Of a stretch of 64,000 bases of DNA, positions 29,026 to 39,171 are shown piece by piece; the first letter of the stretch is position 1, and the number at the start of each line of letters is the position of its first letter. The DNA is taken from positions 40,001 to 104,000 of the forward strand of contig NZ_CAHJXN010000001.1 of assembly GCF_903645285.1 (NCBI RefSeq), written 5' to 3'. The notes beneath the pieces were generated by a model. The model was not told where the DNA came from. It saw nothing but the letters and a program-made list of their open reading frames with translations, and did no database searches. The DNA comes from Streptococcus thalassemiae. GTDB taxonomy: Bacteria; Bacillota; Bacilli; Lactobacillales; Streptococcaceae. The translations under genes and the position numbers were made by a program.

Positions 29026-29224
29026 ACAAGTAGTATAGCATGTTTCCCAAAGGCATTCAAGATAATGGTAAGTATTTTAGCGAAGGGTTTGTGACATAAA
29101 GTAAATTATGTAAAATTTATATTAGATTCCTTCGCTATCTTGTTGGATTTTCTAACAAGCTAATCTTGCTTCAAATAGTTATCGCACAATTCTATTATTT
29201 AATTCTTTTCATTATATACATACG

Positions 29225-29330
29225 TATAGCGGATTGAAATAAGATGAGAACAAATCGATTGAGGAAGTAAAATTAATTTCTATAAATATTTTAGAAATTG
29301 TTTCGTACTATTTTAGATTCAACTACTATA
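29225..29330. repeat. RUP-type miniature repeat
   Basis: 106 bp from TATAGCGGATTGAA to TTCAACTACTATA, imperfect terminal inverted repeats. Length and ends match the pneumococcal RUP element (about 107 bp, thought to be mobilised by IS630-Spn1). The rest of the gap 29026-29446 holds only this and the hup terminator. Confidence 0.7.
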
Positions 29331-29390
29331 TATACAATATTTTCGGAACATTCAACTTTTTAACTCTATTTATTACTAGATTTCATAATT

Positions 29391-29437
29391 AAAAAGCCTA
29401 CTGATCAAGCTAGAAAGCTTGATACAATAGGCTTTTT
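29391..29437 (-). terminator. Terminator of hup
   Basis: AAAAAGCCTA pairs with TAGGCTTTTT, and inside it ATCAAGCT pairs with AGCTTGAT: a long, strong hairpin 10 bases after the hup stop. Confidence 0.85.
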
Positions 29438-29446
29438 AAAGGCTGA

Positions 29447-29722
29447 TTATTTAACAGCGTCTTTAAGAGCTTTACCAGCTTTGAATGCTGGAACTTTAGA
29501 AGCTGCAATTGTCATTTCTTTACCAGTTTGTGGGTTGCGACCTTTACGTTCTGCACGCTCACGAACTTCAAAGTTACCAAAACCGATCAATTGAACTTTT
29601 TCACCAGCTGCAAGATAGTCAGCTACTGCTGCAAATACAGCTTCAACTGCTGCTGCTGAGTCTTTCTTAGTCAATTCTGTAGCTTCTGCTACTTTAGCGA
29701 TCAAATCTTGTTTGTTTGCCAT
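29447..29722 (-). CDS. hup: DNA-binding protein HU
   Basis: 91 residues, the standard HU length. It begins [20 protein letters not shown] and contains the beta-arm segment [20 protein letters not shown] that inserts in the minor groove. It is the nucleoid-compacting protein and is essential in streptococci, which carry a single HU. Codon bias is strong. It lies downstream of degV in the same direction, with its own ribosome-binding site (GGAGGA). Confidence 0.97.
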   Translation of the reverse strand: MANKQDLIAKVAEATELTKKDSAAAVEAVFAAVADYLAAGEKVQLIGFGNFEVRERAERKGRNPQTGKEMTIAASKVPAFKAGKALKDAVK

Positions 29723-29828
29723 GTTAACGATTCCTCCAAATAATTTCTAATTAACAAATATAATCATATCCTAAAATCCCTTTTAGGTCAAGTTAAAAAC
29801 GCTATTTCTTCCCATTTTATTTATTTTT

Positions 29829-30668
29829 TTAGGAGTGGTAACGTACCAAAATAGCCCAAGCGTTCTCACCCGTGTGAGTTTGAATAATGGAACCCGTTTC
29901 CAAAACAGAAATTGGCTTTTCAACATAAGCTTGTAAGCTTTCTTTCATCTCTTTTGCCCAATCATCACTACCAGAATATGAAATTCCAATCTCTGCTACA
30001 GAACGTTCAGAAAGCGATGTTATCAACTCATCTAACCATTTTTTAAAAGTTTTAGCTCCACGACCTTTAACCATTGGCTGCAATTCATGGTCTTTCATTT
30101 GCATGACAACACGGATATTGAGAAGGGAGCTCAACAATCCAGTTACACGGCCAATTCGTCCACCTTTGACAAGATTTTCCAAAGTTGAAACGCCAATATA
30201 GAGTTCTGTGTGGTTTTTAACCTCTTCTACATGAGATAAGATTTCCTCCAACTCTTTGCCTTCTTGCGCTAATTTTGCAGCCTCAACAACTTGGAATTTC
30301 AAAGCTTGGTCAGTGAAGGAACTGTCAATAACTGTTACGTCGGCAGTAGATAGGCTAGCACCTTGACGCGCTGCTTCTACAGTCCCCGAAAGAGCATGGG
30401 ACATATGAATAGCAAGAATCTGGCTACCATCCTTGCATAGGTCTTCAAAAACTTCAGCGAAGACACCTACAGGCGGCTGGCTTGTTTTTGGAAGATTCTT
30501 AGCTTCTTGCATCAAGTGAAGGAATTTACCTTCTTCTTTCAAATCAGCATCAGAATAAACAACATTATCAATCATTACAGATAATGGAACAATTGTAATA
30601 TCTAATTGTTTTACGAGTTCTGGTTCAATAGTAACAGATGAATCGGTTACAATCTTAATTTTTGTCAT
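29829..30668 (-). CDS. degV: DegV-family fatty-acid-binding protein
   Basis: 279 residues, DegV family (PF02645). Members bind a fatty acid and, as FakB, present it to the kinase FakA for phosphorylation. Visible: [14 protein letters not shown] at the start, [30 protein letters not shown] and a C-terminal [13 protein letters not shown]. Which FakB class it belongs to cannot be told here. It is divergent from yitT. Confidence 0.9.
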   Translation of the reverse strand: MTKIKIVTDSSVTIEPELVKQLDITIVPLSVMIDNVVYSDADLKEEGKFLHLMQEAKNLPKTSQPPVGVFAEVFEDLCKDGSQILAIHMSHALSGTVEAARQGASLSTADVTVIDSSFTDQALKFQVVEAAKLAQEGKELEEILSHVEEVKNHTELYIGVSTLENLVKGGRIGRVTGLLSSLLNIRVVMQMKDHELQPMVKGRGAKTFKKWLDELITSLSERSVAEIGISYSGSDDWAKEMKESLQAYVEKPISVLETGSIIQTHTGENAWAILVRYHS

Positions 30669-30809
30669 AGTATCAATCTTTCTATTTTAGGATTCAGATT
30701 GGTTTTCTTACCTTTAATTATATCAAAAAAAGATTAAAAATCCTAATGGAGTCACTCAAATTTTCCGTAAAAATTTGATATAATCAACTTATAAGAAAAG
30801 AGGTGTCCT

Positions 30810-31658
30810 ATGATTAAAAAAATTTATCCCATTTTAACCATTTTACTAGGTGCTGCTATTTATGCTTTTGGGCTGACTTATTTTGTAGTTCCTCATCATC
30901 TCTTTGAAGGAGGAGCGACAGGTATTACCCTCATCACCTTTTATCTTTTTAAAATACCTGTTTCTCTCATGAACCTGCTGATTAACATTCCCCTTTTCAT
31001 CCTAGCTTGGAAAATATTTGGAGCCAAATCCCTCTATTCTAGTTTACTTGGAACCTTAGCTTTGTCAGCTTGGTTGGCTTTTTTTGAGCGTATTCCCCTT
31101 CATATTGATCTTCAAGGTGATTTACTAATCACAGCCCTTATAGCAGGAATCCTATTGGGAATTGGCCTTGGAATTATTTTTAATGCTGGAGGTACAACTG
31201 GCGGAACTGATATTCTAGCTCGTATTCTCAACAAATACACTCATATATCAATGGGGAAACTACTTTTTATCTTAGATTTTTGTATTCTCATGCTCATTCT
31301 CCTTATCTTCAAGGATTTGAGATTGGTTTCCTACACACTCTTATTTGATTTTATCGTTTCGCGTGTTATTGATTTGATTGGCGAAGGTGGCTACGCAGGT
31401 AAAGGCTTTATGATTATCACAAAACGTCCTGACCAACTTGCTAAGGCGATCAATGATGACCTAGGAAGAGGTGTTACTTTTATTTCTGGTCAAGGCTACT
31501 ATAGTCAAAAAGATTTGAAAATCATTTACTGTATTGTCGGTAGAAATGAGATTGTGAAAATGAAGGAAATGATTCATCGAATCGATCCTCAAGCCTTTAT
31601 AACCATTACAGAAGCCCACGAAATCCTTGGAGAAGGATTTACCTTTGAAAAAGAATAA
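30810..31658 (+). CDS. yitT: YitT-family membrane protein
   Basis: 282 residues, with about five transmembrane helices in the first 190 residues (YPILTILLGAAIYAFGLTYF, then GILLGIGLGIIFNAGGTTGG with the family's GGTTGGTD motif). A cytoplasmic DUF2179 domain follows (about 195-280, GRGVTFISGQGYYSQKDLKI). Function unknown. GAGGTG precedes the ATG, with TTGATATAAT upstream. Confidence 0.88.
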   Translation: MIKKIYPILTILLGAAIYAFGLTYFVVPHHLFEGGATGITLITFYLFKIPVSLMNLLINIPLFILAWKIFGAKSLYSSLLGTLALSAWLAFFERIPLHIDLQGDLLITALIAGILLGIGLGIIFNAGGTTGGTDILARILNKYTHISMGKLLFILDFCILMLILLIFKDLRLVSYTLLFDFIVSRVIDLIGEGGYAGKGFMIITKRPDQLAKAINDDLGRGVTFISGQGYYSQKDLKIIYCIVGRNEIVKMKEMIHRIDPQAFITITEAHEILGEGFTFEKE

Positions 31659-31730
31659 AAAGAGGTAATGTCGTGACCTCAAAAGTTAGACTAAATCATC
31701 TATCTTTTGGGTTACAAACAACCTCTTTTT
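31657..31730. terminator. Long hairpin between yitT and ribF
   Basis: AAAAAGAGGT (31657-31666) pairs with ACCTCTTTTT (31721-31730). The interior is itself an imperfect inverted repeat (GTGACCTCAAAAG against CTTTTGGGTTAC). It overlaps the yitT stop and lies 16 bases from the ribF stop, so it can serve as terminator for both convergent genes. Confidence 0.6.
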
Positions 31731-31745
31731 TGTTTACTCAAGCTC

Positions 31746-32663
31746 TTAAGACCAATTTCGAGCTACTTCTTCATCAGCCTTTAACTGATCCACTAATTGG
31801 TCAACTGAGTCAAATTTGGTCATATCTCGAATGCGATCAAGCCAATAAACCATGACGGTTTCCCCATAAATATCTTGATTAAAATCAAAAATATTGACTT
31901 CAAAACGTGCTTCTTCTCCATCAAAGGTCACGTTTTTCCCGACACTAGCCATAGCACGATACTTCTGTCTTTGAATCTCAACATCAACGACATAAACGCC
32001 ATCTGCTGGCATATAAGTGCGGTCTAAAAGCACTAAATTAGCTGTTGGATAACCAATTGTACGACCACGAGCATTGCCATGAACCACCATCCCTCTTGAT
32101 GGAAGCGGTGCTCCCAAAAGTTCTCCTGCTTCTTTCACATTTCCATCTAAAATAGCTTGACGGATACGAGTTGAACTAATCTTTCCTTTCTCATCTTCTA
32201 CAGGTGGAACAATGATAACTTCTCCATCAAAGTAATCCTTTAAATCTTCTGCTGTTTTTTTGTCAGAACCAAATGTATAATCAAAACCTGCAACAATAAT
32301 TTTGGCATTCATAGCCTTGATATAAGTTGCAAAAAATTCTTCTGCCGTGAGACTAGCGAATTGACTACTAAAATCAAGGAGATATAATTCTTCTACACCT
32401 TCGCGCTTTAATTTTCTTTCACGTTCAGCAGGGTTCAAAATATGCAAAAATAAATCCGGATGATAAGGCTCTAAAGCGATCTTTGGAGATTCATTAAAGG
32501 TCATAACGACGATAGGTAATAAATCCTTTCTCGCAGCCTTATTGGCAACACGAAATAATTCTTGATGCCCCTTGTGTATACCATCAAAATAGCCGAGAAC
32601 AACGACTGAATCAGATGGTGTGCCAATATCTTTTTGGTTTTTTATAGGAATAGTAATAATCAT
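31746..32663 (-). CDS. ribF: Bifunctional riboflavin kinase / FAD synthetase
   Basis: 305 residues. The N-terminal adenylyltransferase domain (about 15-165) has VLGYFDGIHKGHQELF (the nucleotide-binding H-x-G-H) and ISSTRIRQAI. The C-terminal riboflavin kinase domain (about 180-300) has GNARGRTIGYPTANL. It makes FMN and FAD from riboflavin. Monocistronic, convergent with yitT. Confidence 0.95.
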   Translation of the reverse strand: MIITIPIKNQKDIGTPSDSVVVLGYFDGIHKGHQELFRVANKAARKDLLPIVVMTFNESPKIALEPYHPDLFLHILNPAERERKLKREGVEELYLLDFSSQFASLTAEEFFATYIKAMNAKIIVAGFDYTFGSDKKTAEDLKDYFDGEVIIVPPVEDEKGKISSTRIRQAILDGNVKEAGELLGAPLPSRGMVVHGNARGRTIGYPTANLVLLDRTYMPADGVYVVDVEIQRQKYRAMASVGKNVTFDGEEARFEVNIFDFNQDIYGETVMVYWLDRIRDMTKFDSVDQLVDQLKADEEVARNWS

Positions 32664-32881
32664 AAACTAATTATATCATAGCGATAGCTATTTCTGGATC
32701 AGAAAATCTGAAATGTCGTTTTTTTCACCTGAAGTGTAGCTGTTTTCAAAAAGTACTTCACTCTATTGTTGCTCAACTATGAACTTTGCAATATTCTTCT
32801 CAAAAACTTGTAGGACATCTTCAAAAGTTTGAAAGGAGTGATTAGACTTGTTCAATAACCATAAAATGTCATACTATCCTT
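32664..32881. other. Gap with no intact gene
   Basis: About 218 bases upstream of ribF. On the - strand a short frame ending TFEDVLQVFEKNIAKFIVEQ at about 32776 may be the tail of a lost gene, but it has no start or ribosome-binding site. Confidence 0.35.
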
Positions 32882-32945
32882 ATGTATGAAAAAGCAATGA
32901 AACTAACTCCTGAGAACTTTAAATTACTAATTGGTGTCGAAAAGG
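32882..32945 (+). pseudogene. N-terminal relic of an IS5-type transposase
   Basis: MYEKAMKLTPENFKLLIGV is the start of the IS5-family (IS1381-like) transposases common in pneumococci. After about 20 codons the similarity ends and unrelated sequence follows. The same stub, further decayed, occurs at 36309-36383 on the other strand. Confidence 0.6.
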
Positions 32946-32970
32946 TAGAATTTAGAATCGAGGTACACCT

Positions 32971-33087
32971 ATGGCTGCAAAATTTACAAAACTAGACAAC
33001 TTGAACAAGATGTTTGAAGAGTTTCCTAAACTCCCTGATTTGAAGCAAGTCACTTTCCCTGATGACAAAGAAAAAAAGCCAAAGTAG
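32971..33087 (+). CDS. Small unknown ORF, 38 aa
   Basis: It begins MAAKFTKLDNLNKMFEEFPK with GAGGT 6 bases upstream and ends KEKKPK-stop. Directly after the stop, a one-base shift would continue as VEKKN and stop, so the A-rich tract at 33069-33083 may have suffered an indel. Charged, soluble, no family recognised. Confidence 0.45.
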   Translation: MAAKFTKLDNLNKMFEEFPKLPDLKQVTFPDDKEKKPK

Positions 33088-33291
33088 AAAAGAAAAACTA
33101 GATAACTGCTTTTCAACAACTCCCATCCAGTGTGATTCAGATTGGAGCTATTTTTCTTTCCATCTGTTAGCTTGGATTCTCAGACAGTTTCAGCTAAAGA
33201 ATATCATTTTCCCTTATCAGAAGGAACGAATCAAGCCATTCAGACAAGTGAAGGGACGACAAGCCAGTATTTGAAACCAGATACCAGTTCT
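33088..33291. other. Gap with no intact gene
   Basis: About 200 bases. A short frame on the + strand reads SAKEYHFPLSEGTNQAIQTS and ends inside the RUP. It has no start and may be a gene tail truncated by the repeat. Confidence 0.3.
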
Positions 33292-33381
33292 TATAGTCAA
33301 TTGAAATAAAATCTGAAGAAATCGAGTAGGAAACTCAAATCAATTTTTAACAGTGTTCTATTCCAGATTCAATCCACTATA
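33292..33381. repeat. RUP-type miniature repeat, shortened
   Basis: 90 bp from TATAGTCAATTGAA to TTCAATCCACTATA; the ends are near-perfect inverted repeats and resemble those at 29225-29330. The interior is shorter than the usual 107 bp. Confidence 0.65.
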
Positions 33382-33416
33382 CATATTAAAAAGTATGGGT
33401 ACCAAAACAAAAAAAT

Positions 33417-33442
33417 AGGCTCTCCGAAAACTCGGAAAGCCT
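33417..33442. terminator. Hairpin with T-tracts on both sides
   Basis: AGGC-TC-TCCGA-AAAC-TCGGA-AA-GCCT, flanked by GTTTTT on the + strand and ATTTTTTTG on the - strand; a bidirectional terminator. Confidence 0.7.
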
Positions 33443-33493
33443 GTTTTTATGCTACTTCTAGCTTCCTCACCTTTACAATTCAAGGCTCGGGAT

Positions 33494-33516
33494 AAAAAGG
33501 TTCACTGAACCTTTTT
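33494..33516 (-). terminator. Terminator at the end of rpmA
   Basis: AAAAAGGTT and AACCTTTTT form a 9-bp stem that overlaps the rpmA stop codon. Confidence 0.55.
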
Positions 33517-33808
33517 ATTTAGCGATTGGGTAAACAGAAACTTGTTTTTTATCGCGTCCTTTACGTTCAAAGCGTACTACGCCTTCAACTTTAGCGAACA
33601 AAGTATCGTCTCCGCCACGACCAACGTTTACACCTGGGTAGATGTGTGTACCACGTTGACGGTAAAGGATTGATCCACCTGTTACAGTTTGTCCGTCAGC
33701 TGCTTTAGCTCCAAGACGTTTTGCTTGTGAATCACGTCCGTTTGATGTAGAACCTCCACCTTTTTTGTGGGCGAAAAGTTGCAAGTTGTTAAGAGTCATT
33801 TTTAACAT
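33515..33808 (-). CDS. rpmA: Ribosomal protein L27
   Basis: 97 residues. The N-terminus [20 protein letters not shown] carries the Firmicutes extension that is removed after LQLF by the protease Prp, exposing AHKKGGG, which reaches the peptidyl-transferase centre. The start at 33808 follows GGAGGA. It is the third gene of rplU-prp-rpmA. Confidence 0.97.
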   Translation of the reverse strand: MLKMTLNNLQLFAHKKGGGSTSNGRDSQAKRLGAKAADGQTVTGGSILYRQRGTHIYPGVNVGRGGDDTLFAKVEGVVRFERKGRDKKQVSVYPIAK

Positions 33809-33824
33809 AATGTTTTCCTCCGTG

Positions 33825-34178
<354 letters not shown>

Positions 34179-34184
34179 TTAAAA

Positions 34185-34499
34185 TTAAGCGTTGATTGCG
34201 TTGATGACAACTTTAGTATATGGTTGACGGTGACCTTGTTTACGGTGGCTACCTTTTTTAGGTTTGTACTTGTAAGTAACAACTTTCTTTTGTTTTCCTT
34301 GTTTTTCAACAATTCCAACTACAGTAGCTCCAGCAACAAGTGGAGTTCCGACAACAGTGTTTTCACCACCAACAAGAACAACTTCGTTAAAAGTAACTTC
34401 TTGACCAGCTTCAACGTTCAATTTTTCAACGTAAACTGCTTGACCAACTTCAACTTTAACTTGTTTTCCGCCAGTTTTGATAATTGCGTATGTGCTCAT
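34185..34499 (-). CDS. rplU: Ribosomal protein L21
   Basis: 104 residues. It begins [20 protein letters not shown] and ends with the rRNA-binding segment [20 protein letters not shown]. First gene of the rplU-prp-rpmA operon; GGAGGTG precedes the ATG. The 5' leader is structured and probably autoregulated. Confidence 0.97.
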   Translation of the reverse strand: MSTYAIIKTGGKQVKVEVGQAVYVEKLNVEAGQEVTFNEVVLVGGENTVVGTPLVAGATVVGIVEKQGKQKKVVTYKYKPKKGSHRKQGHRQPYTKVVINAINA

Positions 34500-34650
34500 T
34501 ATGCACCTCCTATGATTTTTATGGGTTTCCCCGAATTTTTTGTGAAGACTCGCCTAGCATCGTGGGACGAACCACTTAAACTTGAATAATCAAGCAACGA
34601 TGTTCGTGCGGTTGCACAGGAACGTGCATAGTCAACTCTCTAAGTATAGC
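34500..34650 (-). ncRNA. L21 leader (ribosomal protein autoregulatory leader)
   Basis: The leader contains several short helices, including a GTTCCTGTGCAACCGCAC element, an ACATCGTTGCTTGA segment that can pair with the later GGTTCGTCCCACGATG, and GGGGAAACCC near the ribosome-binding site. Position and features match the Firmicutes L21 leader (Rfam L21_leader), thought to bind L21. The assignment is from memory without an alignment. Confidence 0.6.
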
Positions 34651-34687
34651 ATAACTCCTATTTTCTTACAAGTAATAACACCTAAAA

Positions 34688-35374
34688 TCAAGCTTTTTCT
34701 TTTACTTTTTTCTGCCACGAGGCAAAAAGCATGCTAAGGTAAAAAATGCTCATCATAATAGGAACACCAAGAATGGTCTTTTCATGATAGAAAATCGTCA
34801 AATAGGCTGAAAAGACAACGCCAAGGACAAAACTACTAAGCAGGCTAACAAATATAAATCCTTCACGCAAAAAAGGTGTGTGCTTGGTTCGGAAATAATC
34901 TCCAAAAGCCAGCATGGTCCGTTTGATATTCCCTGTCATAAAAGCGTTATTGTAGGCAATACCCGATACTTCTCCAAAAGCAGTTGTCACCAGTCCCATA
35001 CAGAAGGCCAAGGGCGGCACTAGATAGATATTATCTACAGTCTGCGGAACAAAACCAATAATTATTGATAAGATTGCCAAAGGAATCAGTGACAGAATCG
35101 GTTTTTTTACAATTCTCAATTTTTCCTTATAAATGGTTAGTAAAAAAACTCCCAGCATAAATGCTATTAAAGTTAAAAGCTTATCCCTAACATCCGAAAC
35201 ATTATTCTGTATTAGCTCTACCGAAAGAAAGACAACATTTCCAGTTTGTCCAGCTACAAGGGTATTCCCGCGAACAATAAAAGTGTAAGCATCCACATAT
35301 CCAGCACAAAAGGTCAAAAAAAGTGCTAACCTTTTAGACTGACGTGATATTTTTCTTATAGGTAATAACCTCAT
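34688..35374 (-). CDS. YoaK/DUF1275 membrane protein
   Basis: 228 residues, about six transmembrane helices, DUF1275 family (PF06912). Family motifs: FCAGYVDAYTFIVRG near the N-terminus with AGQTGNVVFLSVEL after it, and FMTGNIKRTMLAFGDYF in the second half. Function unknown; probably a small-molecule carrier. I chose the ATG at 35374 because GGGAGGT lies 4 bases ahead; the upstream ATG would place that site inside the gene. Confidence 0.85.
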   Translation of the reverse strand: MRLLPIRKISRQSKRLALFLTFCAGYVDAYTFIVRGNTLVAGQTGNVVFLSVELIQNNVSDVRDKLLTLIAFMLGVFLLTIYKEKLRIVKKPILSLIPLAILSIIIGFVPQTVDNIYLVPPLAFCMGLVTTAFGEVSGIAYNNAFMTGNIKRTMLAFGDYFRTKHTPFLREGFIFVSLLSSFVLGVVFSAYLTIFYHEKTILGVPIMMSIFYLSMLFASWQKKVKEKA

Positions 35375-35694
35375 TTTACCTCCCATTGTATTTTCTCTTA
35401 GAAATATTGTACCATTTTCTTTCTAAAAAATCGTAGACTACCATTTAGATTTTACTATTAGCATAAAAATAATAATAGACAACTATTTATCCAAAAATAG
35501 ATAGAGGTAACATGTTTTGTAAACAAAGCATACGAACCTTTAGTAAAATCATTTCCATGAAACTAGAATGGAGCCCCGATTAGCAAAAATCATTATTTTA
35601 ATTTATTTCTAATTACTCCTTGACATAAATAACTCTCACCAATAAAAGACTATGTCTTAAAAAAATGGTATAATAAAATCAATACTTGGGCTTG
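35375..35694. other. Intergenic gap upstream of ybaB
   Basis: About 320 AT-rich bases between divergent genes. The only clear element is the extended -10 TG-G-TATAAT at 35666-35674, which reads towards ybaB and would start transcription near 35681. Confidence 0.5.
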
Positions 35695-35793
35695 ATGGCT
35701 ATGCTACTAATAACAATTAGGAGAGAAAATCAGGCACTTGTTAACAACAGGGATTATCCCCTTGAGATGAAAGGAACTTTAGAAATCTTATGA
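35695..35793 (+). CDS. Possible 32-codon leader ORF coupled to ybaB
   Basis: It reads [20 protein letters not shown] and its TGA overlaps the ybaB ATG (ATGA). The ybaB start itself has only a distant AAAGGA, so coupling would help its translation. The leader ORF has no good ribosome-binding site of its own, which is why confidence is low. Confidence 0.3.
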
Positions 35794-36089
35794 TGAACAT
35801 GCAAAACATGATGCGTCAAGCACAAAAACTTCAAAAACAAATGGAACAAAGCCAGGCCGAACTTGCTGCCATGCAATTTGTTGGCAAATCTGCTCAAGAC
35901 CTTGTCCAAGCGACCTTAACTGGAGATAAGAAAGTTGTCAGCATTGATTTCAATCCAGCTGTCGTTGATCCAGAGGACCTTGAAACTCTTTCTGATATGA
36001 CCGTTCAAGCCATCAACTCTGCTCTTGAACAAATCGATGAAACTACCAAGAAAAAACTGGGTGCTTTCGCTGGGAAATTGCCATTCTAA
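35790..36089 (+). CDS. ybaB: YbaB/EbfC nucleoid-associated protein
   Basis: 99 residues of the YbaB/EbfC family, tweezer-shaped dimers that bind DNA. It begins [20 protein letters not shown], the typical Met/Gln-rich helix, then [20 protein letters not shown]. The first ATG (35790) and a second in-frame ATG at 35793 are both possible. Usually paired with recR or dnaX in other genera; here it stands alone and ends in a strong terminator. Confidence 0.9.
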
Positions 36090-36151
36090 AAACAAGGAGC
36101 TAGAACAATACTTGTCGATAACAAAGGCTAAGAAAGGTGCAAAAATTATAA

Positions 36152-36197
36152 AAAACGCATAATAGCAGGTGTCAAAGCACTCAATATTATGCGTTTT
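36152..36197 (+). terminator. Terminator of ybaB
   Basis: AAAACGCATAATA (36152-36164) and TATTATGCGTTTT (36185-36197), perfect 13-bp arms. A hairpin of the same family lies at 51224-51267. Confidence 0.8.
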
Positions 36198-36308
36198 CTC
36201 ATGAAAAAATTCTCTTTTCATACTCATTTAAAATCAAAAAGGGAATTTATCGTTTTACGGACATGTATATTACAGATGTCTATAGGTCGTATATAGACAG
36301 GATATTAT

Positions 36309-36383
36309 CGCTTGGAAGTTGTCCTTTTTGACACCAATCAGTAATTTAGTTCTCAGGAGTTAATGGCAGTGCTTTTCGTACAT
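36309..36383 (-). pseudogene. Decayed N-terminus of an IS5-type transposase
   Basis: On the - strand the sequence starts ATG-TAC-GAA-AAG and, allowing small indels, encodes MYEKALPLTPEN followed by KLLIGVKKDNFQAI, matching the relic at 32882. No intact frame remains. The rest of the gap 36198-36430 shows nothing else. Confidence 0.5.
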
Positions 36384-36430
36384 AGTTTCATAACTACAGT
36401 ATAGCATAGTATATCGCTTTATAGTTTTCA

Positions 36431-37405
36431 CTATTGATGAACAGCTTGAGCTGCTGTGATAAGGGTTAAATTGTAAACATCTTCTGCACTACATCCACGT
36501 GAAAGGTCATTAACTGGCTTATTCAAACCTTGTAAAACAGGTCCTACAGCAGAGAAACCACCGAGACGTTCTGCAATCTTGTAACCGATATTTCCAGCTT
36601 CGATACTTGGGAAGATGAATACAGTTGCTTGTCCAGCCACTTTACTTCCTGGAGCTTTTAAAGCTGCTGTTTCAGGGTGGAAGGCAGCGTCAAATTGCAA
36701 TTCCCCATCTATTTCAAGGTCTGGGCGTAGTTCGTGCGCACGTTGTGTAGCTACTACTACCTTATCAACGTTCTCACCAAAACCAGAACCTTTACTTGAA
36801 TAGCTCAACATAGCAATTTTTGGTTCTATACCAAACATTTTCGCAGTGATTGCTGAGTTAATTGCAATTTCAGCCAAGGCATCTGCATCAGGATTGATAT
36901 TGATAGCACAGTCACCAAATAGATAACGTTCTGAACCACGAGTCATTAGGAAGGCACCTGAAGTACGAGTAACATTAGGACGAGTTTTAATGATTTGAAG
37001 GGCTGGACGAACTGTTGCAGCAGTTGAGTGAAGTGCACCTGAAACCATACCGTCAACCAAGCCCATATATACTAGCATCACACCAAAGTAGTTAACGTCT
37101 TCACGTAAGAGTCTAGCAGCTTCTTCTTCTGATATCTTACCGTTTCGACGTTCAACGAGCGCAGCAACCATTTCGTCAAACTTAGCGTAGTGGTCAGGGT
37201 CGATGACTTCATAACCCTCGTGAATCCCTTCAATTTCAAGGTAAATTTTAATTTTTTCTGGTTTACCAAGCAAGACTGGAATAACATCTGTTTCTTTTAC
37301 CAAGCGTTTCGTAGCTTGAAGAATACGAGGTTCTTTTCCTTCAGGTAGAACGATGCGAACATTTTTACCAACTAGGTTGGCTCTTAGACTTTCAAAAACT
37401 TCCAT
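36431..37405 (-). CDS. pta: Phosphate acetyltransferase
   Basis: 324 residues. It interconverts acetyl-CoA and acetyl phosphate, feeding ATP production through acetate kinase. Family features: RIVLPEGKEPRILQA near the start, MVSGALHSTAATVRPALQII and GSGFGENVDKVVVATQ. Full length for the short Pta class (no regulatory N-terminal domain). It follows the rluD-like gene in the same direction. Confidence 0.96.
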   Translation of the reverse strand: MEVFESLRANLVGKNVRIVLPEGKEPRILQATKRLVKETDVIPVLLGKPEKIKIYLEIEGIHEGYEVIDPDHYAKFDEMVAALVERRNGKISEEEAARLLREDVNYFGVMLVYMGLVDGMVSGALHSTAATVRPALQIIKTRPNVTRTSGAFLMTRGSERYLFGDCAININPDADALAEIAINSAITAKMFGIEPKIAMLSYSSKGSGFGENVDKVVVATQRAHELRPDLEIDGELQFDAAFHPETAALKAPGSKVAGQATVFIFPSIEAGNIGYKIAERLGGFSAVGPVLQGLNKPVNDLSRGCSAEDVYNLTLITAAQAVHQ

Positions 37406-37447
37406 GAGTTTTCTCCTTTAAAATAATAAATTATACTCTAATATGTT

Positions 37448-38344
37448 TTATTGAGTATTAGTTGATAACTGTTTAATAAGGTTACTGAAATCATCCGGCA
37501 AGGGACTTTCTAACTGCAAATCTTGCTCTAAAAATGGATGATAAAAAGATAGGTAATGGCAATGCAGAGCCTGCCGTTGGATGCCGTCGTCCAGACTACC
37601 ACCATACAAATCATCTCCCAGCAAAGGAAAACCAATATGAGAAAAATGGACTCGGATTTGGTGGGTTCGACCAGTATGCAGGTGAATATCAACTAAATGA
37701 ATATTTCCATAAGAAGCTACAATCTTGTAGGAAGTATGGGCATACTTTCCTCCTTTTGCCACTCGTCTGGTGATAATAGAGTCTTCATCACGCGCAATCG
37801 GAGCAATAATTTCCCCCTCTGGCTCCAAGTATCCATCACCTTTAACCAAAGCAAAGTAGCGTTTTTCAATGGACTTTTTCTGCAACTGCTTGTCCAATCG
37901 TGCATGGGCATAGCCGTGCTTGGCAAAGAGCATCAAGCCAGAAGTATCCCTATCAAGCCTGGTCACAATGTGAACTTGCTGATTTTCGTAATTTTGCTTG
38001 ACGTAGTAACCCTTGATAAAATTGGCAATGGTATTGGAGTGGTTAACACTAGGAATAGAGGCAACTCCATAGGGTTTATTCAAGACTAGAAAGTGGTCAT
38101 CCTCATAGAGAATATCCAGTGGGCGCTCGATAGCTTCCAGAGTTTCAAAGCCTTCCTCAGCGGGAATATCGATAGTAACGCGGTCCCCAAGATCCAATAG
38201 ATAGGTTGCATTTTGTGGTTGGTCATTGACCAGAATAGCCCCACCTCGAAACTTAATCTTGGCCAGAAGCCCCTTAGAAACCTCGTGCTTTTTTAAGAAG
38301 GTCTTAACCTTGACATGCTCATCTGCGATAAATTCAAACCTCAT
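37448..38344 (-). CDS. rluD: RluA/RluD-family pseudouridine synthase
   Basis: 298 residues. An S4-like N-terminal RNA-binding region (about 10-75, [20 protein letters not shown]) is followed by the catalytic domain, with Asp in [17 protein letters not shown] and the downstream [16 protein letters not shown]. It modifies uridines in rRNA or tRNA; the exact target cannot be read. Its ATG overlaps the nadK stop by 4 bases. Confidence 0.9.
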   Translation of the reverse strand: MRFEFIADEHVKVKTFLKKHEVSKGLLAKIKFRGGAILVNDQPQNATYLLDLGDRVTIDIPAEEGFETLEAIERPLDILYEDDHFLVLNKPYGVASIPSVNHSNTIANFIKGYYVKQNYENQQVHIVTRLDRDTSGLMLFAKHGYAHARLDKQLQKKSIEKRYFALVKGDGYLEPEGEIIAPIARDEDSIITRRVAKGGKYAHTSYKIVASYGNIHLVDIHLHTGRTHQIRVHFSHIGFPLLGDDLYGGSLDDGIQRQALHCHYLSFYHPFLEQDLQLESPLPDDFSNLIKQLSTNTQ

Positions 38345-39171
38345 TCGTCCACCTCGCCGATAAAGGCATCCTTAACGCGGTTCCAGAAACTGGTATGGCT
38401 AGGAGTCGCGACAAAGTGAATCTTATGATGATCAATTTGATACTCGATTCGCTCGATACTACGAAAAGAATAGACACTATTGTCAACCGAAATGGTATGG
38501 TAATCGTTTCTTGTTGGAATGAGTTCAATCTTATCCTTCTTAGGCACAATAATAGAAGAGCCCAGCGTTCGATAGACACGATTATTAAGGCTGGCAATCT
38601 CCGTTAATTGCAAAGCTTCAATGGTAGGGTGTAAAACAGCACCGCCAAGAGACTTGTTATAGGCAGTACTACCAGTCGGTGTCGAAACTGTTAGCCCGTC
38701 TCCACGAAAACGCTCAAAGGGAACACCATTGATGACAATATCTGCCACCATGGTTCGATCAGACCTGCGAATGCTGGCTTCGTTTAGGGCACGAAAAATC
38801 TTGACCTCTCCATTTCCAAGAAAAACCTTCACATTTAGAACAGGGTAAGAAACCCTTGCTCCGGTATCTAGCTGCAAATTGGTCATTAACTTATCCAACT
38901 CAAAATCACGATAATCGGTATAAAAGCCCAGATGTCCTGTATGAAGACCGATAAAGCGTACCTTATCAAGTTGGTCTTCGTACTTATGAAAGGCCGACAA
39001 GAGCATGCCATCTCCACCAATGGAAATGACAATGTCCGGACTGCTATCATTGAGTATAAACTGATTTCTCTTCAAACGATCTCGCAATTCATACAAAACC
39101 TTTTGACTCTGCGGTTTTCTATTGGCTATCAGATCAATTCGTTTACCTGTATTCTTCATCTGTATCGTCAC
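38341..39171 (-). CDS. nadK: NAD kinase
   Basis: 276 residues. It phosphorylates NAD to NADP. Motifs: [15 protein letters not shown] (GGDG) and [20 protein letters not shown]. The length and the loss of long terminal extensions are typical of Gram-positive PpnK. It overlaps relQ by 29 bases upstream and the rluD-like gene by 4 downstream: a tight relQ-nadK-rluD unit. Confidence 0.96.
   Translation of the reverse strand: MTIQMKNTGKRIDLIANRKPQSQKVLYELRDRLKRNQFILNDSSPDIVISIGGDGMLLSAFHKYEDQLDKVRFIGLHTGHLGFYTDYRDFELDKLMTNLQLDTGARVSYPVLNVKVFLGNGEVKIFRALNEASIRRSDRTMVADIVINGVPFERFRGDGLTVSTPTGSTAYNKSLGGAVLHPTIEALQLTEIASLNNRVYRTLGSSIIVPKKDKIELIPTRNDYHTISVDNSVYSFRSIERIEYQIDHHKIHFVATPSHTSFWNRVKDAFIGEVDE

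Noticed and set aside
35618..35674. TTGACA at 35618 as the -35 of the ybaB promoter
   Set aside because: It lies about 45 bases from the TATAAT, far beyond a workable spacer; the extended -10 is a better explanation.
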